Source: Apoda limacodes (lineage: Eukaryota > Arthropoda > Insecta > Lepidoptera > Limacodidae). Taken from it: a stretch of 64,000 nucleotides of DNA. The position numbers were made by a program, and so were the translations under genes. The notes under the pieces were generated by a model. That model was given only the letters and a program-made list of their open reading frames with translations. It was not told the origin of the DNA and did no database searches. The stretch is from assembly GCA_946406115.1 (NCBI GenBank), contig OX291542.1:36537321-36601320 (forward strand), written 5' to 3'. Positions 42,708 to 56,529 of the stretch are shown one piece after another (position 1 is the stretch's first letter; each line of letters opens with the position of its first letter).

Positions 42708-43762
42708 GGCATACCTAATGCTACAGTTACAAGGTTAGGGTCTTAACTCTTTCTTTAGTCTTAGCCAACCGCCCACTGCTCAACCCACTGCTAAAGCGCT
42801 AAATTCTAGTGACTAAGACTGACCAAGGCCACAGACAAGACAAGATCATGACCATATAAAAAAAAAAAGTAACATGATACAGAAAGAAAACATACTTTTT
42901 ATTCACTATTCAAACAAATACAAAGTTAAAAACAGGGATTAAGCAAAGAACCAATAAATCAAAGTTTTTTAGATCATTATCTTACTAACTCATATCAATA
43001 GATCTTGAGATAACAATAGTATAGCGTTATTGTCATATTTTTTTATTCTAGGAACATGTTTTTTGCAGTTAACAAATAAGGGCTTCTTTTGACAAGCTCT
43101 CGGCTTTCCGTTGTCAATCTATAGGATCTATAGGACCATCACTTTCCTAACATTTTAAAGACTTCTTTACGTAGGTAACAGTAATGTCTTTAAACTCACA
43201 CAAAACCACTTGTTTTAAAAAAAATCGTCCTAATTCTACGTCAAAATAAATTCAAAACGTTCTAATTTATACTCAATCACAGTATATGTTGGACTTAAAT
43301 TATGCTAACTTAATAAAAAACCCGATTTCAAACAGACTCTCCCTCAAAACAATTCTGTTTAACTTGCTCAAGAGTAACTTTTTATGAATCACTAGATCTG
43401 ACAGATAAGCTATCCAATATAAGGATTGTTGGCACCTTATGGTACGAATTGCGCACAGCCTATAGTGAATGAATTAGCACATCGCAGGTCAACGGCGAGT
43501 CAGCGGCCAATTAAACAGGGCAGTTTTATGTACGCTCCTGGTGCGAATAACCAGTGCAATGTTGTTTAAGGCTTTAAAAAGATCGCTATAAGAGTTGATG
43601 GTAAGCCTTTTGCTCGTGGCGTTGAGTGAGATCAAGGTCGGAATATTGGTGGCACCAAAGCAACGTGTGCGATGTGGAGTTGCAAAAGTGTCAACTGCGA
43701 ATTAGTTACGTTTGTATTCGCTATGGGTAAAGCGAAATCGGCGGCTGGCGGTTTGAATCAAA
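42708..43762. other. No recognisable gene
   Basis: No coding-like frame or repeat recognised. Confidence 0.4.
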
Positions 43763-44095
43763 AGGATACACTTCGCGGCGCCTCGCAGCGGTTTTCATAC
43801 AAACGAATTTTTTACTTATTTTTGACACTTCTTGATCAAACACCACGAAATTTTGAAGACATGTTCTAGTAATAAATATCTAGGTCTGCAGTGTGCCTGT
43901 TTTCTATAAAAATTTTATAGTTCAAAAGCTCTACAGGATTCTATTTTTTCATACAAATGGTTTTAAAAAAGATTTCTAGTTTATAGAACGTATTAATGAC
44001 TAAGAAATTTCACAGTGATTGATCAGTAAATGCCAAAAACAAATGAGAAATTCGTTTGTATGAAGCCCGCTTAAGGCGCCGCGAATTGTATCCTC
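43763..44095. mobile_element. MITE with inverted repeats of about 48 bp
   Basis: Left arm 43763-43810 (GGCGCCTCGCAGCGG, TTTTCATACAAACGAAT) pairs with right arm about 44045-44095 (ATTCGTTTGTATGAAG, GGCGCCGCGAATTGTATCC). The 333-bp interior is AT-rich and non-coding. The family is familiar from Lepidoptera by its CATACAAACGAAT ends. A target duplication was not resolved. Confidence 0.75.
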
Positions 44096-44229
44096 TTAGA
44101 GGAATCCGTCCTCCACGCAGATTAGCGGACGGAATTTCTAACAGACGGTGGTAGGACGGTGCGACGCTACACAAAAATAGTAAATAAGTAAAAATACTAC
44201 AGGATGACTAAAAGCTTATTCCTCATCTA

Positions 44230-44620
44230 AAAAGCTTCAGCAGCAGCGTACTTCTTTAATTCACTAAACTTTTTCACTAGCTATACTCCATTAAAAAAAA
44301 TCAGTTTTAACAAAAATGGTATAGTGACATAGGTACATTCACTAACACTGTAATTATTTTTAAAACATTAACTACCTACGTGGGTACCTAGTTTAATTCA
44401 CAAAAATGGTTCAAAGTAACCTCCATTTACTAAAACACTGAATTATAACAATTTTTTACTTCCTATTTTAAAAATTAGCTAGGTAGTTACGTTTTCACAA
44501 AAGTAGTTTAAAGTGACCTCAAAACTAAAAAAAAATTAATATTTTAACTTCTATTTAAAACATTTGCTGGGGAGGTGGGTTCGTAACATTTACGAAAATT
44601 ATTCAAAGTTGCCTCCATTA
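44230..44620 (+). repeat. Diverged tandem repeat, four units of about 95 bp
   Basis: The core CACAAAAATGGTTCAAAGTAACCTCC (split here: CACAAAAATGGTT and CAAAGTAACCTCC) recurs in decayed form near 44309, 44399, 44496 and 44591. Its last unit overlaps the end of a minus frame at 44599-44808, which I do not call as a gene. Confidence 0.6.
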
Positions 44621-47600
44621 TTGTTAACAAAGAGACGCGCCGCAAAACGTAATGATACATTTCGTAGCATTTCTACTGTCATGAAGTTGAAGGTGACTGA
44701 CTTCCATATCTTCCTTAGCTTCGACGCCGCTTCTTCACACCGTAAAAGTAGCCTGTGCCACAGCACAGCTGCAGTCAAATCATCGTGACATGCTTCTGCA
44801 GGCGTCATTGAAGGAAAACTTTGTTGATAGCGCGATGGTCTCCCGTTGATAAAACGCTCAAAATACTGTAAAATCTCCCCCGTGAAAAAGAAGAAAGACT
44901 TTAATTGATTTTGATAAAATATAATTTGGTAGTAAAATAAATAAATATCCTAAATACTAGAGTTTAAAACTTAGCTATGTCCAATCTCGCCATTGTGAAA
45001 TCGGAGTATGCTCGTAGGTTCCCGCTTGTCGTTCATGCTCACACCACGCTGAGTTCGCTTATCCGCTCCTGGAATTCGAAAATAAAAGTGTGTATATATT
45101 GGATTCATAATAATTAATAATATACATTTTTGAATCTTAGTTTTTTAAAAAAAAAAAAAAAAATTTAAAAAAATATGAAATTATAAATCAACAAATAAAA
45201 TTACAAATATCAAGTTAGAAGTTAAGAAGCATTTTTAATTAATTGGACCCTTTATCCTTATCTCCAAACAGACATAATTAATTCTGCTTTTTTGTAATCA
45301 CCAAATTAATTATGATAATTTGACCAATCATATCTAATTGCCCTCTCCTCGAGATTTTTAAATAGAAAAACCGCAATCTATTTAAGATCTCTACACATAA
45401 AGGCTGTCCAGTGACTCTATTTACTACGTAACAAAAAAAATTAAAACACTCAAAAAAAACAAGAGAAACAAAAAATACAAATTGAGTGTTTGGGTTGTAC
45501 TAATTTTAACTATTAGCGAGTTATGATGGGCCAATTAAAAGCCATAAACAAAAGGGACGCTGAAAGAGAATAAGATTAAGGCACATTGAAATAAGTGAAC
45601 ATTAAAGTACATAAGTGATTGAAATAGTAAGCTAAATTTATTGAACTTTTCTCATACGACCACCGATAGCCAAAATCAATTTTTCAGTGAGTTCGTGTTT
45701 TAGGTACAATAAAATACCCAATTATTTAATTAATGTAAATTAGAATAAACAATTTCTTACGATATAATTATTTGACAAAATAGAATTAAAGTAATACCAA
45801 ACAAGTGAAAGTTCAAATAGTAATTAATTATACTCAGCTTTTATGAATTTCAGCATTGTAGTCCTAAAGTATCTCCAGTCCCACAGATACATGACGTCTG
45901 CATAATTTCCGTAAACTCCCGTCGAATACACATGGACGAGCACTCACGAAACATGACTAAAAAATAAAATAGTGAATAAAGATAACATATCATTATAACA
46001 TTTATAGCTGAAAGGAAAATTTAATTAAAAGTAAATAACAGAATTACTATAACTCATTCTTGTACACACTCTTCATCATTCAAAATCTTATTAGAAATCT
46101 CGTTGCATAAAAGCATCTCTCCTTATACACAAAATGCATCGCCTTAAGTTTTTTGTGAATATGTGTGATTTACAATGTATATATGTAGTATAAAATACAT
46201 ATTATGTATATAAAATTGGAATTCACATTTCTCGTATTTCGAGATCTTACTTTTCAAAACTTTAGAACTTCGTTCCGAAGTTCGTAGTTTTGTAACCTTT
46301 CGAGTATGTGATGTAATATTTAAATGTATGTAAGTATAAGATTCCCAGAATCACTTATTCTATTTACTTGTGCGAACAGTCCTCCAGACATAACATATTG
46401 ACACGTCGAGTAAATAGATTTGTGTACATAGGTGTTGTGTACTTGACGAAATTTTCAAAAAAGAAAATTTTTATTAAAATTAAAATTCAGAAAACTCAAA
46501 TATTCCATGTTAAAAGCATAGGACATGTAAATTTGTATAAAATACATATACATAATGTATTATGTTCTATGCGTTATATTCTAGGGAAGACAAAAATAGT
46601 CACTCGTTCTTTTATCTCATGAAATACCATGAAAATGTGTTCAATAGGTATTTTTACAAATACATAATTCTTTATGTGACGTGAACTTTGTCGTTTTGTG
46701 ATTAGTAATTTGAACTGTTAATAAGAGACTTGATAGATACAAATAGTAGGTAGAATTTCGTCGAAATGGCATAATCATTAGGTCCCAGACCTATTCAACA
46801 GTAGAGTACATAGATAAAGTAAATTAGCCTTCAGTTCATTGTATCACAATATATTTTCACTGTGTTGAGTTTGAGAAACATGAAGTAAGAATTCTTTATG
46901 TCAAAATTTATATTTAAAGAAAGATTTAAATATGAGTGACTAAGATTTGGTCTTGCTTTAGTGTCATACTTCTAAAAAATATCTCATACATAAACTCCCT
47001 TTGTTATACATATTCCATACTTTTTGTCGTCAATAAAACATACATTCACCTTTAAAACATACATCTTATTCAACTGTCATAACCATTTAGCAACATTAGA
47101 AATTAAATTAACCAAAATCTGAATAAAACCTGTCAAAGACATAATTTAATAAAAAAAAAAGAAATATAATAAAAAAATAATAATATGATACTACTTTACC
47201 GAATTGTTTTGTAGAACACAAACCACTAATTAAGAAAATTAAAAATTTAAATATTTAAATATTGTAAAGTTTTATTTTACACATCTGAACTTCCGTACAG
47301 ACTGATTGACTCAGTCGTTTAAAAATAACATGAAACTCCACGACTGTACTCTAGAGAACTCTCTGGCAGACTGTCGCAACTTCGTTCCTGCAAACGCTTC
47401 CTGGAAATCCTCTATACCAGCTATCGGCTATGGGGCCCTTTTCTATGCATTCACACGGTTCATGGATCTAATAAAACTGGTTATTCAACATCTGTATTCT
47501 TTGTCTATACACGTTATGTGAAAAACTGAAACTACACCGTATTTGTATATCTTATAGAGATAAAAACAAAATACTGTTCGAGTACGTGACTTTCTATAGT

Positions 47601-49759
47601 TAAAGTTACCAATTTTTAGTTGATCCTTTTTAAAGATTAAGTAATTTTCTCACAGTGTTTAAAGTTGTTAAACACTCGACATTTCTATCTATCATCGTAG
47701 ACAGAAATTGACTGTGTTAAATGAAAGTACCTATTCACTTAAGGAAACAATTCAAGTTTCTAAGAATTGAGCAAAGTTTCAGTTCTCTATATTTACTTGC
47801 ATCTTTATTTTTAAAGAAGCATAAAGCAATATGTTACAATACATATCTTGCCCTCAACTCAAATTGTTATTTTCAAAGACTCCGCCACAGAATCATCTAG
47901 TAGTATTTGCTATTAAATAATTCACCCATTTTATTCAAAAAAACTTAATCAACGAATTTCAATCATATTTCTTTCAAACAAAAGAAGATTTTGATCGATA
48001 GATGAATTAAATGTAGTATATAGGTACAGGACGTATCTTATTCATAACTAATTAAGTATTTCATAACTCTGACGATCTAACAGTGTTTGTAAAAACCTAA
48101 TTTAAACGTGCTATTACGATTGAAACTAAAAAGTCTTGCCATACCAAGTGTATTTGTACCATCTGTAGATAAGACAATACGATAATATTAGTATCATCCC
48201 CATGTCCTTCAATACAGATTGTATACCAACTTGTTAGTTAATTAACAAAGTATTGTATAATTATTTACTTTTAATAGTTTAGATTCTTGCCGGCTCTTTT
48301 CGGCACAAATTACCATTATTAAATAGAACCTACTTAAATCAAATAAATATTATTTGATTTGTTATTGAAAGTAGATATGATTTTATGTTAGTAGGTAGGT
48401 ATTCTGTTATCTGTGCCGACTCTACACAGGTAACAAAACCCTAACCTAGGTACTCCGAGGAGCTTAAGTTTGTTTTCTGTATCTCTATCTATTTATTTTT
48501 ACAAATAACGTTACCATTATTATCGACGGACGAAAAGTTATTTAATTAGATTTACCTAAAAAAGAATGATAATTTGAATGAACTCAATAGTAATGGGTAC
48601 TAAATTATAAATATATATTTGGTGTAATTATTTTATTATTTCACTCAAAACGTTATACGAGTGCTGAGCCCCCTTATGCAAATGGCAAAAGAACAATTTA
48701 ATTACTTTGATATATTTATTTTTGTTTAATTTATATGATAAGGATTTTAAACTAGCCGGAACCCTTTTAAAATTATTAATTTTTTAGTGTCTTTAAAGAT
48801 TCCCGCTAAAAACTTCTTTCTTCATATTTGTGGTTCGTTTTCAAATTATTGATATAAATAAACCACCCAAAAACTTATAACTTTACATAAAATATTTAAA
48901 AATTCAAGAGTCAAAAATAATTTTTGTTACTGTGTTTTCACTAACAAAATTTTTTAAACTACTGTTATTTGAAATGATAAATATTATTTATCAGTATTAT
49001 TTTATCAATGATACGGAATCCTAACGCTTTATTACCATTTAGATTTATTTTGAATATTAAATTAGTCTACTTTATATAAACTTATCAAAATATTGTTTAA
49101 CGGCTTAAAAAAAATACCGCCACGCCTTAAAATAATAAAAATACCTTAATTTTAAGAAAGTTAGTATTTTTTCTTAAAGAGCTGACAGTGGCACACATTT
49201 TTGTTAAAATAAATGTCAGGTATTAATACGACGAACCTTTGGTACCAATTAAGTACCTATAAAACAGTAAGGAAGCTAAAGTATAAAGAATCTGATGGAA
49301 TTTACTTTTACGAGAATTAATGTGAACAAAATCTAGTAATCTACATTTTCAAACAAACGTACCTTTTATTCAAACACAAACCAAAACAACCTAAGACCAA
49401 ACCATTTTATCACACATAGAAATAGGCAATTACAAAAACATATTGCACTTATAGCACAAAAATGCAATACTTTCTGCCCTCGTTACAGGGTCGACACACA
49501 CTCAGCCGAAAAAAAAATGGTTTTTTGTCGTTGTGACCTCCTCAGGGGCGCTGAGCTGTACTGTGTGGCTTACCTATAATTTGACCTTGTCGTACAGTTA
49601 CCATATGCCGATACTAATAAAACGAGTGAATGAGGTAATTGACCTCATTTTGTTAATAAAGATTTTTTAGACAAGTATCTGACACTTCTGAAGGACGTCG
49701 GCGCTGATGCTGAAGCTGTAAGACTCCACTAAGTATCTGCAATACGACACTTCGCGCAC
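44621..49759. other. Five kilobases without recognisable genes or elements
   Basis: Strongly AT-rich. An A run occupies about 45146-45165. A less AT-rich islet at 47283-47460 is open in several frames (minus ending SARELSRVQSWSFMLFLND; plus 47306-47521), with AATAAA on the minus strand near 47271. It could be a terminal exon, but the frame cannot be chosen. Another patch at 49490-49740 has mixed composition. Could be intron or intergenic. Confidence 0.4.
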
Positions 49760-50465
49760 ACTTCACCGACTACGTGTTGGCTTTTCTCCAGCTAAATCAA
49801 CGTTAGGAGTCACTGAGCTCTGTGATATTCGCCAAAATTTGTATATAAAGTAAACTTAGATAATATGGCAAAAACGGAACCTCCTGTTCGTCCGTCTATA
49901 AGTCTCAGCCTTATAATTCTGCCGCATTGACATTGATTGAAATGATATTTTATAAAAATACCGGCAGTATTTGCCGATTAACATTAATTTTCACCGACTT
50001 CACCGACTACGTGTTGGCTTTTCTCCAGCTAAATCAACGTTAGGAGTCACTGAGCTCTGTGATATTCGCCAAAATTTGTAAATAAAGTAAACTTAGATAA
50101 TATGGCAAAAACGGAACCTCCTGTTCGTCCGTCTATAAGTCTCAGCCTTATAATTCTGCCGCATTGACATTGATTGAAATGATATTTTATAAAAATACCG
50201 GCAGTATTTGCCGATTAACATTAATTTTCACCGACTTCACCGACTACGTGTTGGCTTTTCTCCAGCTAAATCAACGTTAGGAGTCACTGAGCTCTGTGAT
50301 ATTCGCCAAAATTTGTATATAAAGTAAACTTAGATAATATGGCAAAAACGGAACCTCCTGTTCGTCCGTCTATAAGTCTCAGCCTTATAATTCTGCCGCA
50401 TTGACATTGATTGAAATGATATTTTATAAAAATACCGGCAGTATTTGCCGATTAACATTAATTTT
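49760..50465 (+). repeat. 237-bp tandem triplication, almost identical
   Basis: Three units starting at 49761, 49998 and 50235 (CTTCACCGACTACGTGTTGG). I see one substitution (TATATAAAG against TAAATAAAG in unit 2). The unit contains ACGGAACCTCCTGTTCGTCC and GTCTATAAGTCTCAGCC, reminiscent of the GGTTCCGTA repeat interior. Very recent duplication or an assembly effect. Confidence 0.93.
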
Positions 50466-52216
50466 ACAGATTATTTATAAAACTTGACAAACAAAAATTT
50501 AGGGTAATATCCACATCGAACCGAGAGTTGATTTTTTCCCGCGCACCGCAACATGTGTGGGTATCGTTAGATAGGGATTTAAAACTGCATTCGTGGTTTC
50601 AAGATACTTATTTTCTGTAAGCTGTATATTTTGTGATAGTGTGAAGCCAATGGCTTCCAAAGTTAAAAATTTATGTAACTTCTCCAACTTTTATGCCGAA
50701 ATGTTCTAAACGGGATTCTAATTTAATGAGTGTACGGCACGCACTTGCCCCTTTTTATTTTATCGCTGCTCTTTTAAAACTGTCCTTTTAAAGGGAAATG
50801 ATAATTATTCGTTTCATTATTTAGTCATAATCTTAAATATATATTTTTTTTAAAATATAATGAATGAATGTTATGTAGTTTTGTTCCGACAAAAAATATA
50901 AGTTTCTTAAAATATTAATTTATAAGTTAATAAGTGAAATTTAATTTAAAATATTTTTTTACAATGGCGCAAATATAAAACCAGTCAGGGATGATACTGA
51001 CTTTATTGCCATGCATCTTCCTATCACTATAAATATGTAGTCATTTCTATACAGTGTTTGGGATAGGGCTAGCGATAATTTAAGGCGATGTTATAATGAC
51101 AATTTTGTCAACAAAAACGCCACCATATGTAGGCCCACACTCCTCCTCTTGGAATGGGGGGGCCTTAATTTTTTAAGTGACTTCACCAAAATTGTATTTA
51201 TTTTTTACGTACCCGTCCTACATATTTTAAAAAAAATACATAAGGACCTATAGCAAAAACATAAATCAAGGAAAAGTAGTCAAGTGCTAGTCTGCCTTAC
51301 ACACTAGCCCAAGTTTAACTCATTCTCATTCTACTGAGGAAAAGTTTTGTAATGTCTCTTTTGTGAGGGGCGTAATAACATTCAAAAGTCGGCGCGGACA
51401 CTTTCTTCGATTGAACCTACATTTGGAAATAATGTCAAAAACATGCTCCGTTACTTTGACTCTTCTTATAACAAGTGTATAGAAACATTTTTTTAAATAA
51501 ATACTTTATTACCATTATTGTATTCTACAATTGCGTAGCGTGACCACTTGCTGCGTAGGCATTTTAATTTTTAGCGGTAGGGGCCGTGATAAAAAAACTT
51601 TGGGAACCTCTGCCCTAGTAATGTATTTTTTCTTTTTTTTTTAAGAATTGTTTACTTTATCCGCTGACAGTGAATTAGCAGGATCGAAACCGAGCTGTCT
51701 GGTCTGTCTCTTAACAACACTAGTCAACTAGCTATTCTCACCTGAAGTTCTCACCACGGTGTACCTGGTTTCCAAAACTTTCATACATTTGAAATGTTTG
51801 ATTTTTCAAAATGATAACTACCATTAACAAAAAAATTCTTTTGAGGTAAAAGCATTCCCAAATACCGTATAGCTAGGTAGGTAGGTACTAATGGAATAAA
51901 AGATTAATAAACAAAAGCAAAAGCCACTCCTGAAACCAGAGACTTTTACAATAAAGCTCCTACACCTTCGCAGACCCTCATCACGTGGAGCCATGCGGCA
52001 TAATTAATGGTACCTTTTTAAAATGTTTCAACACATCCCTTAGAATTCAAATGTCTAAACAAAAAACTGGAATTACTTACCTACAAGTTAATTTATTACA
52101 ATCTAAACTCAGAGTGAGCTGACACGAAAACGTAATTAAATTAAAATGTTTAGAGTTTTAAATTGCTATTTTTTGATCGAAACGAGCAGCTTTCTACAAT
52201 CCATGGATCTATTGTT
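50466..52216. other. No recognisable gene
   Basis: A minus 62-codon frame at 50499-50687 (EKLHKFLTLEAIGFTLSQNI) is unmatched. 51275-51300 has a decayed CAAGTGCTAGTC box. 51580-51620 (TTTGGGAACCTCTGCCCTAG) resembles a common dispersed-repeat end. Confidence 0.4.
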
Positions 52217-52856
52217 TTTAGGGTTCCGCAGCCAAATGGCAAAAAACAGAACCTTTATAGATTCGTCATGTCTGTCTGTCTGTCCGTCCGTATGTCACAG
52301 CCACTTTTTTCCGAAACTATAAGAACTATTCTGTTGAAACTTGGTAAGATTGATGTATTCTGTAAACCGCATTAAGATTTTCACACAAAAATAGAAAAAA
52401 ACAAAAAAATTTTGGGGTTCCCCATACTTAGAACTGAAACTCAAAAATTTTTTTTTCATCAAACCCATACGTGTGGGGTATCTATGGATAGGTCTTCAAA
52501 AATAATATTGAGGTTTTTTTTATTATTTATTTCTAAACTGAATAATTTGCGCGACAGACACTTCCAAAATGGTAAAATGTGTCCCCCCCCCCACGTAACT
52601 TCTAAAATAAGAGAATGATAAAACTACATAAAAATATATGATGTACATTATCATGCAAACTTCCACCGATAATTGGTTTAAACGATATCTAGTAAGTTGT
52701 TTTTTTTAATACGTCATAAATCGTTAACCGCAATTTACCTCTCATTCAATCAACTCAAATATAAAAATATTATTGTTTGTGTTTGTAGATTACATAAATG
52801 GTGGTAGGTACGGAACCCTCGGTGCGCGAGTCCAACTCACACTTTGCCGGTTTTTT
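52217..52856 (+). mobile_element. GGTTCCGTA repeat, full-length copy
   Basis: Begins AGGGTTCCGCAGCCAAATGG with CAGAACCTTTATAGATTCG and TCTGTCTGTCTGTCCGTCCG, ends ACGGAACCCTCGGTGCGCGA, TCCAACTCACACTTTGCCGG, TTTTTTT. About 640 bp, with both terminal boxes. Interior differs from the 18917 copy after the first 150 bp, so the family has internal subfamilies. Frames over it are not genes. Confidence 0.75.
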
Positions 52857-53573
52857 TATTAGAACTAGCATTTGTCCGTAGTGAGATTCGAACATCGCCA
52901 TCCGATTCCTACGGCCAAGTGAATTCTGTGTGGTTTCTGTGCACTTTGAAGAACCTACGGATTTGGCATTATTTAGACATTGTATCACTTACAAAAAAGC
53001 TATTCTTGCAAAATTAAACACAAATTAAAACTCTCAATAGGGATAGAAAGTGATTTATTGCCTTTTTTCGCCCTTTCTGCCAATCGTGAATAGCTTTGAT
53101 TTTTGTCTAATGATCTCTTTGACCCGTTGTGGCTTGAAGTTCCCCACAGCATAAACTTAAGTTTGTTATCTGATAACTAACAAAAAACAACCTATGTTAT
53201 TTATTATCTGCCACGTAATCTCCGTCCCAAAAATCAGATATCCTCGTTACTTCTTAGCGATTCGAAGAAAAAAGTAATCATTTACGAAAAAAAATTAAAC
53301 GGGAAATATATCGAAACAAAAATTATCCAATATTCTTCTCCGGCTTTCCAACTATAAAACAAATAATAAAAATGGCTGGTTTTTTGTATAAAAACAACAA
53401 CATTTTTATAATTTAAAACCAACATAAGTACTTATTTACTTTTTAATTATGCATGAATTGGATTAAACAGAGCTGTGCAATATATACAAATTATAAATCG
53501 GCATATAGATAGATAGAGGACGCTTAATTACACTAAAAGGTTATACATAGGCAAACTTATTGGCTATAAGTAG
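52857..53573. other. No recognisable gene
   Basis: AT-rich, no coding-like frame seen. Confidence 0.4.
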
Positions 53574-53838
53574 TTTTGTTCAGTTACGTAGTGCATTATA
53601 AGATGACATGAGTAATGCATTCAGTTACCCGTAGTTCATTATAAGATAACATGAGTAGTACATTCAGTTATCCGTAGTAAATTATAAGATATCATGAGTA
53701 ATGCATTCAGTTAAACGTAGTTCATTATAAGATAACATGAGTAATGCATTCAGTTAGCCGTAGTTCATTATAAGATAACATGAGTAATGCATTCAGTTAA
53801 CAGTAGTTCATTATAAGATAACATGAGTACTGCATTCA
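53574..53838 (+). repeat. 43-bp tandem repeat, about six copies
   Basis: The word CATTATAAGATAACATGAGT recurs every 43 bp from 53594, with CATTCAGTTA..CGTAGTT between. Units differ by one to three bases. It ends directly before Helitron sequence. Confidence 0.9.
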
Positions 53839-53849
53839 ATTTTTTGTTA

Positions 53850-54102
53850 CTCAATAACGTTTTAACCACTGGACGCATCGGGATGAAATTTGGCATACAA
53901 ATAGAGGTTCAGGAATAGCATATAGTCTACTTTTTATATCAAAAAATTCAAAAGTTCCCGCGGGAATAACTATAACAGAGTTTTAAGAACAATAGATGTA
54001 GCTATAGCTTGCTATAGCAAACTTCATTAGTATAATTAAGGAGATAATTATCCACGCCGATAACCGAATTCAGGGCGGGCGGAACCGCTGGCAAAGTCTA
54101 GT
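53850..54102 (+). mobile_element. Helitron 3' part
   Basis: Contains AACCACTGGACGCATCGGGA, GATGAAATTTGGCATACAAA, AAGTTCCCGCGGGAA and ends GGGCGGGCGGAACCGCTGGC, AAAGTCTAGT: the GC hairpin followed by CTAGT at 54098-54102, a canonical Helitron terminus. The 5' TC end is missing and replaced by the 43-bp array. Confidence 0.72.
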
Positions 54103-56477
54103 ATGTTATATGGTGGGGACGAGGTTTGTCCGATAAATCCAGATAGGATAATTTTGGACACGATGAGAGCTTGAAATCTTTAGTAGGTAGGGAAGAGAAG
54201 GAGATGAACATTCCACCGAAAAAGAATATTTAACCACTTTAATTTGTAACAAACTGAAGATATACCGCGTGCAGAAGTTGAGCAGACGATCGAGTTTGTT
54301 GGCAGCTCTTCAGTAATGTCGGAATAACATACATCTGCATTGTAATCTCATTGGGGACAATGAGATATTACTAAAAAAACTATTTGAGAAGTTTCAGATA
54401 AATAATAAATTTTTAGTTTTTTGGCAAGTAACAGTCTAATGGAGGTAGACCATGATCTTTAACAGTATGTTTGTAGTTGTATTGTGATCAATAACGTAAT
54501 TTATGTGTACAACACTGAGTACTGTGCCAAAAACATTTACCTTCAGCATCATCATCACCTTAAATTAAAATAGTTAAGTTTGTTTTTAGTAGATATAACT
54601 AATATTACAAAGTAGGTTCAAGTACACATGAAACAGTATAATATTTATTCATTTGGTCGAGGAAAACGCGAGCCACAATAAATGGACCTCCTCAGTGCGG
54701 GATCGGGCTCCGGCTCTAAGATCACTGTCGATGTCGAACCGTAACATTTACATACAAAGTATCTAGCCTTAAATTGAGACAGTTTGTTTTAATTTATTTG
54801 AGACATTGCCTTTTGTTTGTCTTAAATGAAATGGTCGAAAATAGGACCGAAATACACAGCAGAAACAAGATGAAATATAGTTATCGTTTCATTTTTAAAG
54901 TAAGTTAGTAAGTAAGTTAAAGTAAGTAAGGTTAGTTACCTTATTTGCCCTTCTAGTGTAATATACACTATTGTTCTTAAATTTCAAATGTGTTTGTCGT
55001 TTGATGAAGTTATGTAAATAATTCTAATATAAATAAAAATGCGAATTTCTCAGATCGTCTCAGACGTTTTCGTCCATCCAAATTTTCAAATACATGACAG
55101 TTCTTCAGAAATATTTCTTGTAGTCCACGTTGAGACGTTGTCTGGCCCTTGTAGGGTTGGACCGCAGTACAAGGGTTTACGTCAAGCGGCGGCTGTAATG
55201 GTTATGAATCATTTGGTTCTATTTTACCACAAACTATTATATTACACCTTTTTATCGTTTCTTCGCCGCCAATATTTAATACGCATAGCACGGCAGTAAA
55301 ACAGTCGGTTACACACTGTATTTACTTTGTAAGTGAAGATACCGCTTTATAACGGCCACATACAACAACGATATTAAGAAATATAGTATATAACTGCCGC
55401 GGCCCACAAACGCACATAACCGGCCGATCGGGAGTGAGATCACAGAGTCCGGTTATGCTTAGTTGTAAAGCTAAAGCTTGTATAGTGCTTTTCTCAAACA
55501 TGCGTGTGAAAAAAACAATTAGGGAAATAAGAATGAACAATTAGTTTAATCTCTGCAACTAACTACTCGACCGTAAAATCCCCTTATTAATGGAAAACAA
55601 CACAACTGCCGAATAACATATTAGGCTATTAAGTTCGATTAGAATTAATCTTATAGAAAAATGCACTATTCCTTTCTTAACAGCTTGAAAAGGCCATAGA
55701 ACACTCTTTATGTCGATTGAGAGTTCCCACGGAAATAGGTTTTACTGAAGTTTGGACCCCGGGGTGCGTTTAGTTTTTAATATTCATCATTACCTACCTG
55801 TAAATGTCAATTTTCCATATGAGCCACAACATCCGCCCACTTCCTGCTGCTATATTATACATATACTGCTACAATCGTCGTCGTGTCAATCGATACATTT
55901 AGCATGAGGACATCTCACATAGTATCTTTCAATACAAGGTCCCGTACCACTCCAGAACATCTTTGCCTCAACAAGCGTTGATTCTGCTAAAAAGTTAATA
56001 CCTAAATGTAATATATTGGCCTTGCCTTGGGTCTTGGACCTTGGGCTACTTTATCTTACTTTAAGAAGTGAGAAAAAAATTGTACACTCTAAAAAAATTA
56101 AATTCAACAAATCCGTTATTTATTCTCTTACTTACCTACTAACGGTAGGTAAAATATATCTTACAAATTACCAATTCTTTATAGAACTAAGAATAATTTA
56201 ATAAATTCACAAACATACGAAACCTCATACCTAGTTAAGAAATAAGTTAGAAATATACATACATAGAAAAAATCTTTTTTTGTTTATGACTCTTTTAAAT
56301 TTGGAGACTTCGAAGAAAACATATGAGGAATGCCATAGTATAGCTACATCATGAATGTAAATAAATTTTTTCGTAGCAAAGATGTACCCAGTCTAAAGAT
56401 TAACCTTGACCATTTACAATCCCACTTAGGTAGGTGCTCAATAAATTGAGCTATCAAAAGACCAGTTTGACCAGGCT
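54103..56477. other. No recognisable gene
   Basis: AT-rich. An 86-codon plus frame at 55039-55299 and a 72-codon minus frame at 55322-55540 have no motifs. Confidence 0.4.
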
Positions 56478-56527
56478 GAAGTCAGGGCAGGCAGAGCCGC
56501 TTGAAGTCAGGGCAGGCAGAGCCGCTT
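56478..56527 (+). repeat. 25-bp duplication of a Helitron-like end
   Basis: GAAGTCAGGGCAGGCAGAGC plus CGCTT occurs twice in tandem. It resembles the GGGCGGGC.GAGCCGC hairpin of the Helitrons at 42380 and 54075. Confidence 0.7.
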
Positions 56528-56529
56528 GC

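Noticed and set aside
50499..50687. 62-codon minus frame
   Set aside because: Reasonable composition but no recognised motif, splice context or homologue known to me.
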